Positions 1-8,418 of a DNA stretch of 64,000 nt are shown one piece after another (position 1 is the stretch's first letter; each line of letters begins with the position of its first letter). The notes beneath the pieces are model-generated. The model was not told the origin of the DNA and did no database searches. It was given only the letters and a program-made list of their open reading frames with translations. The translations under genes were made by a program, and so were the position numbers. Source of the stretch: Tolypothrix tenuis PCC 7101 (GTDB taxonomy: Bacteria > Cyanobacteriota > Cyanobacteriia > Cyanobacteriales > Nostocaceae); NCBI RefSeq assembly GCF_002368295.1, contig NZ_AP018248.1, positions 7,395,323-7,459,322 of the forward strand, read 5' to 3'.

Positions 1-2165
1 TACTTAGTCTTATCTCCGTTAGCAACGATGCCTAAAATATTGACGGGAGAGAGTTTTAGACTATCTTGAGCTTGCATTAGCCCCGATTTATCTGTTTTGT
101 CTAACCTTACTACCATCACTACCCCATCAGTGTAGGGTGCTATCATTCTCGCATCAACTAGTCCTACTATCGGCGGCATATCATAAATAACTAAGTCAAA
201 AGTTCTATTGAAATAGCCCATTAGTTGCTTCATTTTTTCTGAAGAAAGCAACCTTGCAGGATCGGGTGGTATCGGCCCAGAGGTAATCACAGATAAGTTG
301 TTCATCGTTGGCATTTGCCTGATTACCTGTCCTATGGGGATATTCGTGGAAATTAAACTGCTTAACCCCCACAGGTTACTGAGATCGGCTAATTCATGAA
401 CTTGGGGGCGGCGTAAATCAGCATCTACAAGTAGTACTTTTTTGCCCATTGCTGCTGCTATTTGGGCTAGTTGGAATGAAACTGTAGATTTGCCGTCTCC
501 AGGTAATGCTGAACTAATAACTAAAGAGTGAATTGTTTGATCGGAACTAAGTAGTTGAATATTTGAATACAGTACCTGTAAAGATTCCCAAAATCTGCCT
601 TGACCGTAATAGCGATCGCTAGCCGAGCGCCGTTGTAATATATGAGACATTTTGGGCATTTTGCGGGAAACCTTTTTCGGTAAGATTTTTTCCAAAACCT
701 TGTTCTCAGAATTGTGATATCGACTATCTTGGATTTTTCGATCAAAAGGCAAAGTTCCCAGCAAAGGTAGTTTGATTTTTTCCTTGAGACTGTCAGCAGT
801 ATGGTATGTATTATCTACCTTTTCTAGTAGCAAGCTAATGCCAACACCTAAAAGTAAGCTAGCAATAAAACCTAAAGTTAAGCTACGTTGAATATTAGCA
901 GATATTGGTTGTTCAGGCTCAAATGCTCCTTGAATCAACTCCCAAGGTAGTTCTGTCTGAGCTACCTGAATTTGTAGCGTTTCCCGAGTAGTTAAAAACC
1001 GATTCAGGCTCTCGGTGGCAATTTGTAGCTCTCGCTGCAGTTCTGTATATCTTCGCGATAAAACTGGTAATAGTTTAACTTCTCGATCAACTTGAATTTC
1101 TGCTTTTTTTAATTCTTGGCTTTGTACTTCTAAAGTCTGAACTTGAGTAGCTATCTCAGCAAATTTAACTCCTAAAGTTCTCTTGGCTTCTTCCTCTAAT
1201 AATGGCAATAACTTTTCTTTCTTCTGCTTTAAACTTTGTATAGGTGGGCTATCTTCTTGAAAACGAGTTTGTTCTCCAGCTATTTGAGCATCTAATTGAC
1301 GTATCTGAGTAATTAATTGTTGATATACAGATGTATTGCTGATCGCTGCCAGTTCTCCTTGTTCTCCTTTCATACTGGCAAAACTGGCACGAGACATAGC
1401 TAATTGTTGATCAATTGCTAATCTTTGGGTTTTCAATACTTGCACTTGACTGGCAATTTGTGTTGCCTGAGCATCTGGACTAATAAAATCATACCTTTGG
1501 CGGAACAATTGCAGCTCTTTCTGCAAACTATCTACTCTATTTTTAATACTTGGTAGTTGTTTCTCAACAAACTGTACACCTTGCCTTAACTTGGTTTGGC
1601 GCTTTTGCAGACTATATTCTAAATAAGATTTAGCAATGATATCTAGAACTACTTTAATTTGCCGAGGATCTTCACTTTTGAATCGTACCTCTATAATTTT
1701 TGTCTGTCCTAAACGACGAATTGTTAACAATGCCATTAGAGAATCATAATTTATATTTGGATAAATTTTCTGTATCTCTTTGACAATGTTGATCATCAAT
1801 TCTGGGCTTTTAAGAACCTGTATTTGGCTTTCATAATCTAAACTCCCAGATTTACCTGAGTTGGTAGTATCAATGGTGAGTTGTGACAAAGATTTCTCTT
1901 CATTTACAGGTTCTACTAAAAGTCGAAAATTACTTTCATAGATAGGTTTTTGCTTTAATGTAGAGTAGCCTACAGCAGCCATGACAACAGTTGCTACCCC
2001 TACAATAATCAACATACGTCGCTGTACAACACTGAGGAATTGCCGTAAATCCCAATCATTACTATCCTTGTCAAACCATGCCGTAATCTGAGGTGAAAAT
2101 GCTTGGTGTATCGCACTTCCATTGCGTTCGTAACTTGAAGGCTTAGTTAAATTGTTCTCCATCAT
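1..2165 (-). CDS. Wzc-like polysaccharide chain-length regulator / bacterial tyrosine kinase (3' end outside window)
   Basis: About 721 codons are visible. The reading frame is open to the left edge, so the C-terminus is missing. Reading from ATG at 2165 (a second in-frame ATG follows at once), a transmembrane segment lies near residues 51-68. A long, Gln/Glu/Lys-rich periplasmic coiled-coil region follows, then a second transmembrane segment near 423-445. The cytoplasmic kinase domain shows Walker A (PGDGKST, about residue 555), Walker A' (VLLVDADLRRP, about 576) and Walker B (LVIYDMPP, about 658), the signature of BY-kinases. The family controls polymer length and export of capsule or exopolysaccharide at the inner membrane by autophosphorylating a C-terminal tyrosine cluster, which here would lie just beyond the window. 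It is divergent from the polysaccharide locus starting at 3919, which fits its role. Confidence in the family is high; the polymer it serves is inferred. Confidence 0.93.
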   Translation of the reverse strand, partial: MMENNLTKPSSYERNGSAIHQAFSPQITAWFDKDSNDWDLRQFLSVVQRRMLIIVGVATVVMAAVGYSTLKQKPIYESNFRLLVEPVNEEKSLSQLTIDTTNSGKSGSLDYESQIQVLKSPELMINIVKEIQKIYPNINYDSLMALLTIRRLGQTKIIEVRFKSEDPRQIKVVLDIIAKSYLEYSLQKRQTKLRQGVQFVEKQLPSIKNRVDSLQKELQLFRQRYDFISPDAQATQIASQVQVLKTQRLAIDQQLAMSRASFASMKGEQGELAAISNTSVYQQLITQIRQLDAQIAGEQTRFQEDSPPIQSLKQKKEKLLPLLEEEAKRTLGVKFAEIATQVQTLEVQSQELKKAEIQVDREVKLLPVLSRRYTELQRELQIATESLNRFLTTRETLQIQVAQTELPWELIQGAFEPEQPISANIQRSLTLGFIASLLLGVGISLLLEKVDNTYHTADSLKEKIKLPLLGTLPFDRKIQDSRYHNSENKVLEKILPKKVSRKMPKMSHILQRRSASDRYYGQGRFWESLQVLYSNIQLLSSDQTIHSLVISSALPGDGKSTVSFQLAQIAAAMGKKVLLVDADLRRPQVHELADLSNLWGLSSLISTNIPIGQVIRQMPTMNNLSVITSGPIPPDPARLLSSEKMKQLMGYFNRTFDLVIYDMPPIVGLVDARMIAPYTDGVVMVVRLDKTDKSGLMQAQDSLKLSPVNILGIVANGDKTK

Positions 2166-2396
2166 TTATTTATCTTGTGTAATCAGCTAGATAAAATTGG
2201 TCATTGCTGCTTGTAGTAAAGGTAAGATACACTCTTGTACTTGTTAAGTAAAATATATAAGTGAAAAACTAAATATTAGACTTAAAGTAAATCCCATATT
2301 ATTAAGTTTTGAGTTGGCATTTATGTTCTTTGCCCTATCAACGCTCAAAAAAATAATTTATATAGCTGTTTTAGACTCCTAACGACAACTAGTCAA

Positions 2397-2422
2397 TGTT
2401 TTAGAGGAGAATATCTAAAACA
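2397..2422. promoter_or_regulatory. Perfect inverted repeat, possible operator
   Basis: TGTTTTAGA and TCTAAAACA are perfect complements separated by 8 bases. The site lies about 230 bp upstream of the minus-strand kinase start and in the region shared with the plus-strand locus. The shape suits a dimeric regulator site, but it could also be a chance palindrome or an RNA hairpin. There is no U-tract, so it is a poor terminator. Confidence 0.3.
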
Positions 2423-2870
2423 GTATTTATACTTAAAACCACCTCAACCAAAATTTAGATGCTATAACAAAAGACGGTTAAAATTGCTTGGGGCTGTCTC
2501 CTCTTAGTTCTGATGAGCTTAGTTAACTACTTTGTCAGCATATGTATCTTTACGTAAGTTAAAAATTAGCCTAGTAGTAATATGGACAGTGCTATACTGA
2601 GGCAAGTATATTCTGGCTTTCCAATCTCAACCTGAGTATACATATAATTTTAAAGTATAAAATATGATACATTACTTAGCTAAGAATTGAGATATAAATA
2701 TCTAGCCCTCTCCTTCCTTTAGATAGCCAGTCTCGGAATTCTTCACTATGTTTAGACAAAAGCCTTTACAGGTTTACCTGGTTCTAGGCAGATTTTGCTC
2801 GCCTCGTGCTTCAAAAACACAACTAAAACCCCGACTACAAATTATTCAACCCTCAATGACATAGAGCTTA

Positions 2871-2980
2871 GGGACTTCCAAATCAAAAAATAATCAATCG
2901 CTTTGGTAAGCAGAGGAGGAAGAAGAATACAATTATGGTCTTCCCTCCGAAAAATGGATAATTTAATTTCTGGAAGTCCC
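2871..2980. mobile_element. MITE-like element, family A (GGGACTTCCA ends), copy 1
   Basis: The ends are perfect 10-bp inverted repeats, GGGACTTCCA (2871-2880) and TGGAAGTCCC (2971-2980). The element is 110 bp, carries no ORF and is flanked by TTA on both sides, consistent with a 3-bp target duplication. A second copy at 61991-62111 shares the ends and an internal GGATAATTTA-like segment next to the right end. The features fit a non-autonomous element mobilised by a transposase elsewhere. A 3-bp duplication occurs in some IS5-family groups, which is only a suggestion of ancestry. Confidence 0.75.
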
Positions 2981-3159
2981 TTAGGCGTATTTCCAAAAAT
3001 CAAACAGGAGTTTTATAGGATATTTTATTGCGGGATTGATTGTCACTAGTCTGCTGGATAGCCTAAGATATCTCTACTAACTCTGCTCTTACAAGCATAT
3101 TAAGTTTTTTCTGGCATAATCGTCTGCCAATAACACTTGCCAATAACACTTAATCGGAG

Positions 3160-3467
3160 TTTTTCACAAAAGTCAAGGGTCAAAAAATTTTAGCTTTAGG
3201 TGGGTATTATAACTTTATCCAATCTCCCCACACAGCTTTAAATATTTGGGTAGGCTACATTCAAAATTTTTCGACTCGTTACGATTTGCCTATTACCTAT
3301 TCGTCAAGAATTTTATAGTCATGGTTCAAATCCTTTAGCTCAGATAAAACTAAAAAATCTCTGGTCTTGATTTAATTATTTTGGTTAAAGTACCACTGTG
3401 GATTTCACTGCTAGCAGTAATACTTAAAATATATTATACTAATGATTTTATTAAAAAATCAGTATAA
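3160..3467 (+). pseudogene. Possible decayed coding remnant, function unknown
   Basis: Three consecutive plus-strand segments read as protein-like sequence in shifting frames. One ends at a stop near 3319 and contains QSPHTALNIWVGYIQNF. One covers about 3302-3361 (IRQEFYSHGSNPLAQ). One covers 3363-3467 (GLDLIILVKVPLWISLLAV, then TAA). The second and third join through a single-base shift at about 3362. The hydrophobic tail suggests a membrane-associated protein. I could not assign a family, and chance open frames in AT-rich DNA remain a real alternative. Confidence 0.25.
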
Positions 3468-3918
3468 ATACTTTGGTGTATCATGGGTATATATGATTTA
3501 AAATTGTTCACCGATAACCGACGTAAAATTTAAAAATAATTTGTTACCAAAAAAATATTCCAATCATTGCGGTTATTTCACTTAGGCTGGATTCACTATC
3601 GAGTTGGTGAATTTTGCAACAACTGCTGACTGCAATTTTTTTATTAATTAAACAAGCAATTTATCTGGTGCGAAATCTAGCTAATGCATAATACCTTGGC
3701 TCTGGATCATAGCAAAGGTAGAAAGTATCCTGATTAAACTCTTTCACAAAAAACCGCAATAAAGATTCAAAAAAATTATGTTTTTTCCCTAATTTATACA
3801 AACATCGTTTATAAAAGAATTTAACTGCAAGTATAGAGCGACTAAGGCAACCGATTGCTGCGATCGCTTTCTAGGTTATTTCTTGGTCTAGGAATCTTTT
3901 AAAAGGACGATATAGCCA

Positions 3919-5358
3919 ATGACATTCAGTGAATGGCTGAAGAAATCGTTGCTAACCATCTCGACAAACAAAGGTACTCAGAATCAGCAATTTTTTACTC
4001 CTGATAGAGACTTGTTGTTAAGTGATAAAGTTAACTTCGATCATATAAAAGAGCAGAATGAGGAGGACTTTAACAAGTTTGTACTGCCTGCAATAGTCCC
4101 TAGTCAGTCTCTATCTATAAATCCAACTTGGTATGAGCAACCGCTAAAATTATCTGTGATTACTGAGTTTTTCCCCCCAGACTACGCGGCTACAGGACAG
4201 TTAATCGAGGAACTGGTAAGACAGTTAGGTAAACAAGGAGTAAACATTGAAGTGTTTACAGGTCAGCCTGGGTATGCGTTTGGAACATCCTATGCCCCTG
4301 CCATAGAACAAGTAGGTCGAGTTAGAATTAAGCGATCGCGCACTGCTCAACTTTGGTCACGTCGAGTTCGCGGTAAAGCGGTCAACGGTATCTTGTTTAC
4401 CTTACGTGCTGTGCTGCATCTAGTTAGATGTTGCCGTCGCCATGATGTAGTGTTGTTAACCTCAGCCCCGCCATTTTTACCAATAGTAGGATATCTGGCT
4501 CACCTGTTTTTTAAGCTTTCTTATGTCTGCTTAATTTATGATATTTATCCCGATATTGCGATCGCCTTAGGTGTAATCCCCAAAAATCATTGGCTAGCAA
4601 GATTTTGGCAAGCCATCAATAAAAAGGTTTGGCAGAAAGCTAAAGGAATAGTGGTGCTGAGTCCAGCCATGAAGCAGCGAGTAGTGGCAGCTTGTCCAGA
4701 GGTGGCAGATAAGGTATCTGTAATTCACAGTTGGGGAGATCCTGACTTGATCGTGCCAATTGTCAAAAAAGATAACTGGTTTGCAACGAAATATAACTTA
4801 GTTCATAAATTTACTGTTCTTTATTCGGGTAACATGGGTCGGTGTCATGATATGGACACCATATTGGCAGCAGCCAAACAACTGCAAGATGAGCCGATTC
4901 AGTTCGTTTGTATTGGAGGTGGCGCAAAACACGACAGTGTAATCCAAGCAGTCAATCGTCTTGGGTTAAGTAATTTTTTGTTTTTACCCTATCAAGATAA
5001 AGAAGTACTACCTTACTCTCTAACAGCTTGCGATCTCTCCTTAGTTAGTGTAGAAGCTGGTATGGAAAGCTTAGTTGCACCCAGTAAACTTTACCCAGCA
5101 TTAGCAACAGGGCGACCTATTGCTGCAATTTGTTCAGAGTATTCTTACTTAAGGCAAATCATCGCAGATGCCCAATGTGGTGCTAGTTTCGAGAATGGTG
5201 ACAGTTATGGATTAGTTGAATTTATTCGCTTATTAAATAGTGACAAACAATTAGCAGAACGCATGGGCATGGCATCTCGTCAGTATTTGCAGTCGCATTT
5301 TACGCCCGAGATTATCGCTAAACAATATTTAAGAGTTCTACGACAAGCTGTTTCTTAA
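3919..5358 (+). CDS. GT4-family glycosyltransferase (WbuB/WcaI-like)
   Basis: 479 residues. A 70-residue N-terminal extension without an evident domain precedes a standard GT-B fold. The donor-sugar half begins near residue 75 with LSVITEFFPPDYAATG, the acceptor-side opening typical of WbuB/WcaI-like enzymes. Further on are YSGNMGRCHDMDTI (about 302), a GGG turn, and ESLVAPSKLYPALATGRP (about 383), the nucleotide-sugar binding segment of retaining GT4 enzymes. It would transfer a sugar from a nucleotide donor to a growing lipid-linked repeat at the cytoplasmic face of the inner membrane. The ATG at 3919 follows AAAAGGA about 13 bases upstream. It is the first gene of the plus-strand polysaccharide region but stands alone, with 2 kb of small genes and repeats before gmd. 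The exact sugar is unknown. Confidence 0.9.
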   Translation: MTFSEWLKKSLLTISTNKGTQNQQFFTPDRDLLLSDKVNFDHIKEQNEEDFNKFVLPAIVPSQSLSINPTWYEQPLKLSVITEFFPPDYAATGQLIEELVRQLGKQGVNIEVFTGQPGYAFGTSYAPAIEQVGRVRIKRSRTAQLWSRRVRGKAVNGILFTLRAVLHLVRCCRRHDVVLLTSAPPFLPIVGYLAHLFFKLSYVCLIYDIYPDIAIALGVIPKNHWLARFWQAINKKVWQKAKGIVVLSPAMKQRVVAACPEVADKVSVIHSWGDPDLIVPIVKKDNWFATKYNLVHKFTVLYSGNMGRCHDMDTILAAAKQLQDEPIQFVCIGGGAKHDSVIQAVNRLGLSNFLFLPYQDKEVLPYSLTACDLSLVSVEAGMESLVAPSKLYPALATGRPIAAICSEYSYLRQIIADAQCGASFENGDSYGLVEFIRLLNSDKQLAERMGMASRQYLQSHFTPEIIAKQYLRVLRQAVS

Positions 5359-5730
5359 CGTTTTTGAGTATTATTACGCAACATAATTCCCAAAAACGTA
5401 TTAAATTACTTTCATCTTCGGCTTGACAATCGTAATTTGCGGCTATATAAACAAAGTGCATCTATCATTTAGGAACGCTGAATCTAAAAGTTATGTTTTG
5501 CAAACTAGCAAATGCAGACTTCCTTAAGTAGGATTACGGAAACCTGCTACTAAAGAAGAGATAGTGAAGCATTTTCCTTAGAACTTGCACTGGTTCACAA
5601 GTTTTTCTTCTAAAAATTCAATAACTCACTGTTGATTAAGAAGTGGGCTTTGATGGTCTTTATGATCTCAGTCCCTTCAACGCAACCTTCTTGTGGATTT
5701 GTTTGATGTCTACTGATATGGAGGGCCGAA
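5359..5730. other. Intergenic region
   Basis: About 370 bases without a gene. Just after the glycosyltransferase stop, ACGTTTTTG and CAAAAACGT (5359-5399) form a 9-bp inverted repeat with a loop of about 23 bases. It is weak as a terminator because no U-tract follows. Nothing else stands out except the GGAGGG ribosome-binding site at its right end. Confidence 0.4.
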
Positions 5731-6156
5731 GTGCAGAAAAGGTGTGATCGAAATCGAAAACGTTCTAAAAGACGAGCTATATATTGTCCAGAACATGGGT
5801 GCTATTTAAATAGCATGAGTCAAAAATATGGGTTGTTTGCAGAGCGAGCTGGACAGCTACAACAACGAGGGATAAAGCGATTAGATGCCTTGATGTTAGT
5901 TGCAGCCAAGACTGCAATTCCTTTAGACGGTGAGTGGTTAGAAGCTTTTTGGTGTGATGAGTGCCAACAAACTAAGTGGTACCACGTTTGTAAGGGCGAC
6001 TCCACTTATGAATTATCAGTAGCACCGCCAGAACTTTGGCAACAAGCCACAGGGGTAATTAATCCACACAGGAATCCTTCGGTGGGGGAGTTCACTAGTA
6101 GAAATGCTCGGATGCTTCGCTACAGAACCATTGAAAATTTTAGGTTTATGTACTAA
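5731..6156 (+). CDS. Conserved-looking small protein with a Cys/His zinc-ribbon-like pattern
   Basis: 141 residues, starting at GTG 5731 with GGAGGG about 7 bases upstream, a strong ribosome-binding site that decides the start. The N-terminus is very basic (RNRKRSKRR). CPEHGC near residues 19-24 and CDEC near 75-78 could together bind one zinc ion. The CDEC pair is followed by QQTKWYHVCKGD. The C-terminus is basic and aromatic. This suggests a small nucleic-acid-associated or structural protein. I do not recognise a named family. The neighbours are a glycosyltransferase upstream and a repeat array plus another small gene downstream, so context does not add a function. Confidence 0.65.
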   Translation: MQKRCDRNRKRSKRRAIYCPEHGCYLNSMSQKYGLFAERAGQLQQRGIKRLDALMLVAAKTAIPLDGEWLEAFWCDECQQTKWYHVCKGDSTYELSVAPPELWQQATGVINPHRNPSVGEFTSRNARMLRYRTIENFRFMY

Positions 6157-6626
6157 TGCAAACACTCAAACATCTGTCGTTTTGAGCGAAGCAGAAGCTT
6201 AAAGATAATTGGCTTCGATCAAAATGACACCTGAAAACGCAAAATAAACAATGCTTTACTGGAAAAAATAGAGCATTTATAAGTTTGAGTCGAATCTTTA
6301 GAGATTTGGAACCGCATTTATTGTAAAAAGTGGAGTATTCATAAGTTTGAGTCGAATCTTTAGAGATTTGGATTAATTTTTGTTATGAAGAGTGGAGCAT
6401 TTATAAGTTTGAGTCGAATATTTGCAGCTTTGAATCAGTTTTTATGGTAAAAAATCGTGTGTTTACAAGTTTTGTCGCATTTGTGACCACAAAAAACCAT
6501 TAAGTTGGGAAATTTACGCAAATAACCAGAAAATTTGATCGCTGATGATTCCCAATTAACACTAGTTCCGTATTGGTTAAGCATAAGTTAACTTATGTGT
6601 AGCCTTTCAAACATGGACATACTGCT
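6157..6626. other. Intergenic region holding a 62-bp tandem repeat
   Basis: 470 bases between two small genes. About half is the tandem array at 6255-6490. The remainder, up to the small gene at 6627, is AT-rich and unremarkable. A promoter for the 6627 gene is expected near its right end but cannot be pinned down. Confidence 0.5.
6255..6490. repeat. 62-bp tandem repeat, about 3.5 copies
   Basis: The phrase GAGCATTTATAAGTTTGAG recurs with an exact 62-bp period at 6271, 6333 and 6395, with a degraded fourth copy at 6457 (GTGTGTTTACAAGTT). The first units also share TCGAATCTTTAGAGATTTGG. The regular period and progressive decay toward the right suggest slippage or unequal exchange. The array is not CRISPR-like, because whole units repeat without unique spacers. 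Confidence 0.85.
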
Positions 6627-7007
6627 ATGGGAAGACCAAAGCGTACTTCGGTAATTTTAGAAAAAGCCCAGCGTCGGATAGCTGGTTTAAAGACAATTGA
6701 TGGCTCACTAGATTTGGGAAATGGGCTTACGGTTGAAATATTTTTAGAATTAATTGAAGATACACGCAGAAAATTAGAGGCTCATAATATTGCTTTGTCA
6801 GCGGCCGATCAAACAGGTACTTTGGTTTCACAAGCAGAGCGATCGCTTGCCGATTTATCAGAGCGAATGTTAACTGGGGTAGCTTCTAAATATGGTAAAC
6901 GTAGCGATGAATATGAGATGGCTGGGGGTGCGCGCAAGCGTACTGGTAAGCGGAATGCTCGCAAAGTAAGCACATCTACACCCACAGAAAGTCCGGCGAC
7001 AATCTAA
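6627..7007 (+). CDS. Small cyanobacterial hypothetical protein, paralogue of the gene at 60813-61208
   Basis: 126 residues, unknown function. The N-terminus is basic (MGRPKRTSVILEKAQRRIAG). The middle (about residues 40-85) is predicted from composition to be helical and possibly coiled-coil. Then comes LTGVASKYGKRSDEYEMAGG, followed by a basic Lys/Arg/Thr/Ser tail. The same architecture and the key phrases (RTS-ILEKAQ near the start, VG-KYGK-S-EYE-AGG near residue 90) recur in the minus-strand gene at 60813-61208, so the two are paralogues. A basic N-terminus, helices and a basic tail could suit DNA binding, but no recognised DNA-binding motif is visible. Both copies lie close to a family C inverted-repeat element. 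Confidence 0.75.
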   Translation: MGRPKRTSVILEKAQRRIAGLKTIDGSLDLGNGLTVEIFLELIEDTRRKLEAHNIALSAADQTGTLVSQAERSLADLSERMLTGVASKYGKRSDEYEMAGGARKRTGKRNARKVSTSTPTESPATI

Positions 7008-7056
7008 GATATCTCGACGACTTGATAATTCATCAATTATTATTATTCAACCCACC

Positions 7057-7084
7057 ATAGGGACACAAAAATTTGTGTCCCTAT
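7057..7084. terminator. Perfect 13-bp hairpin after the small gene at 6627
   Basis: ATAGGGACACAAA and TTTGTGTCCCTAT pair perfectly with a two-base loop, 50 bases after the stop codon. The following bases (TAGATTAAG) are not a U-tract, so it may be an inefficient or bidirectional terminator, or only a palindromic repeat. Confidence 0.45.
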
Positions 7085-7197
7085 TAGATTAAGAGCGATG
7101 GTTTAGATCCACATAATTTTTAATTTTTTAAATTTTGCAATTGCCTTGAGAGAATTACAATAAAATCCCCAAATGCTTGTAGGGGCGCAGTATTGCT

Positions 7198-7389
7198 CAT
7201 TGATGTCAACTCGTGAAACCCGCTTAGTTGCAAGGTTTTGCCCTCACCCCCAGCCCCTCTCCCACCAGGAGAGGGGAGCAAGAGATTTAGTTCCCCTTCT
7301 CCTGCGGGAGAAGGGGTTAGGGGATGAGGGCGCGAGGTATTTGTACAACACTCGCCGTATATAGCTTTTAGCTTAAGTTGACACGTATG
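7198..7389. mobile_element. MITE-like element, family C (TTGGTGTCAACTTAA-type ends), copy 1
   Basis: This copy is about 190 bp. Its left end (CATTGATGTCAACT) and right end (CTTAAGTTGACACGTATG) are imperfect versions of the inverted repeats of copies 2 and 3 near 60237 and 61784. The interior carries the same core: CCCTCACCCCCAGCCCCTCT, a GAGAGGGGAGCAAGAGATT segment, CTCC-GGGAG dyads, and GATGAGGGCGCGAGGTATTT. It has no ORF of its own. The ends are more diverged than in the other copies, so it is probably an older insertion. Confidence 0.8.
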
Positions 7390-7458
7390 AGTATTGCTGT
7401 GCCCTTTGTGCTGTAAATGTGGAACCGCCGATCAATTTTGATGAGGTGAGACAAATTA

Positions 7459-8418
7459 ATGAAAAAAGCGCTTATTTGTGGAATATCTGGACAAGACGGA
7501 GCCTATCTAGCGCAGTTACTTCTCAATCAAGGCTACTCAGTCTGCGGTACTTCGCGAGATGCTCAGATTTCTTCATTTCAAAATTTGATTCACTTAGGTA
7601 TCAGAGAGCAAGTCAAGCTAGAGTCAATGGCTTTAACTGACTTTCGCAGCGTCTTACAGGTACTGACAAAAATCCAACCAGATGAAATCTACAACTTAGC
7701 AGGGCAAAGTTCAGTTGGTCTATCTTTTGGACAACCAGTAGAAACCTTAGAAAGTATAGCCACAGGTACGCTCAACTTGTTAGAAGCAGTTCGCTTTTTA
7801 GGTAAACGGATTAAGCTCTACAATGCTGGTTCTAGCGAGTGTTTTGGTGATACTGGCTCCATAGCAGCTGATGAAAATACTCCCTTTCGTCCCAGAAGTC
7901 CTTATGCTGTAGCAAAAGCCACTGCATTTTGGGAAGTTGCTAACTACCGAGAAGCTTATGGTTTATTTGCCTGTTCGGGAATTTTGTTCAATCATGAATC
8001 TCCCCTACGTCCAGAAAGATTTGTGACTCAAAAAATTGTGGCTACTGCTTGTCGGATTGCTCAAGGTAGTACTGAGCAACTTTATTTGGGAAATATGCAG
8101 ATTCAACGTGACTGGGGTTGGGCACCAGAATATATAGAAGCAATGTATTTAATGTTGCAACAACAACACCCTGATGATTATGTGATTGCTACTGGAGAAA
8201 GTACTTCTCTAGAAGATTTTGTCGCCGCAGCCTTTGCATCAGTCAACTTAGATTGGCAAGAACATACTGTTATAGATAATAGTCTCCTGCGACCTACAGA
8301 TTTAGCAGTGGGTAGAGGTAATCCAGCCAAGGCTGCAAACAACCTGGGATGGCAAGCGAAATACAAGATGAAAGATGTAGTGCAGATGATGGTGGAAGCA
8401 AGGTTAGCTAAGTCATGA
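7459..8418 (+). CDS. gmd: GDP-mannose 4,6-dehydratase
   Basis: 319 residues of the extended short-chain dehydrogenase/reductase family. The NAD(P)-binding glycine motif GISGQDGAYLAQLL sits at residues 8-21 and is characteristic of Gmd. NLAGQSSVGLSF (about residue 78), the catalytic Ser region NAGSSECFG (about 118-126) and the YAVAKA pair (Tyr about 148, Lys about 152) complete the active site. The enzyme converts GDP-mannose to GDP-4-keto-6-deoxymannose in the cytoplasm, the committed step to GDP-fucose, GDP-rhamnose or GDP-perosamine. It overlaps the next gene (wzm) by 4 bases (ATGA), so they are co-translated. At 319 residues it is slightly shorter than many Gmd proteins. A GT10 fucosyltransferase lies 7 kb downstream, but no second-step reductase is in the window. 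Confidence 0.9.
   Translation: MKKALICGISGQDGAYLAQLLLNQGYSVCGTSRDAQISSFQNLIHLGIREQVKLESMALTDFRSVLQVLTKIQPDEIYNLAGQSSVGLSFGQPVETLESIATGTLNLLEAVRFLGKRIKLYNAGSSECFGDTGSIAADENTPFRPRSPYAVAKATAFWEVANYREAYGLFACSGILFNHESPLRPERFVTQKIVATACRIAQGSTEQLYLGNMQIQRDWGWAPEYIEAMYLMLQQQHPDDYVIATGESTSLEDFVAAAFASVNLDWQEHTVIDNSLLRPTDLAVGRGNPAKAANNLGWQAKYKMKDVVQMMVEARLAKS

Larger units (their letters stand above)
2166..3918. other. Long intergenic region between divergent kinase and polysaccharide locus
   Basis: About 1.75 kb with no convincing intact gene, A/T-rich. It contains a perfect 9-bp inverted repeat (2397-2422), one small inverted-repeat element (2871-2980), a 13-14 bp tandem duplication around 3124-3151 (GCCAATAACACTT twice), and a stretch at about 3160-3467 that may be decayed coding sequence. 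Promoters for both divergent transcription units should lie here. AT-rich -10-like hexamers are too common to choose one by eye. Confidence 0.7.
7008..7458. other. Intergenic region with terminator-like hairpin and family C element
   Basis: 450 bases. It holds a perfect hairpin (7057-7084) and a full family C element (7198-7389). A short open frame inside the element is a by-product of its palindromic sequence and is not annotated as a gene. The last 70 bases lead to gmd; I see no distinctive promoter. Confidence 0.6.

Noticed and set aside
6255..6490. Possible CRISPR array
   Set aside because: 62-bp tandem units decay gradually and have no spacers of independent sequence.
7173..7364. Short open frame of 63 codons upstream of gmd
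   Set aside because: It lies inside a family C inverted-repeat element; the same sequence at 60237 and 61784 is not coding, and the peptide is low in complexity.
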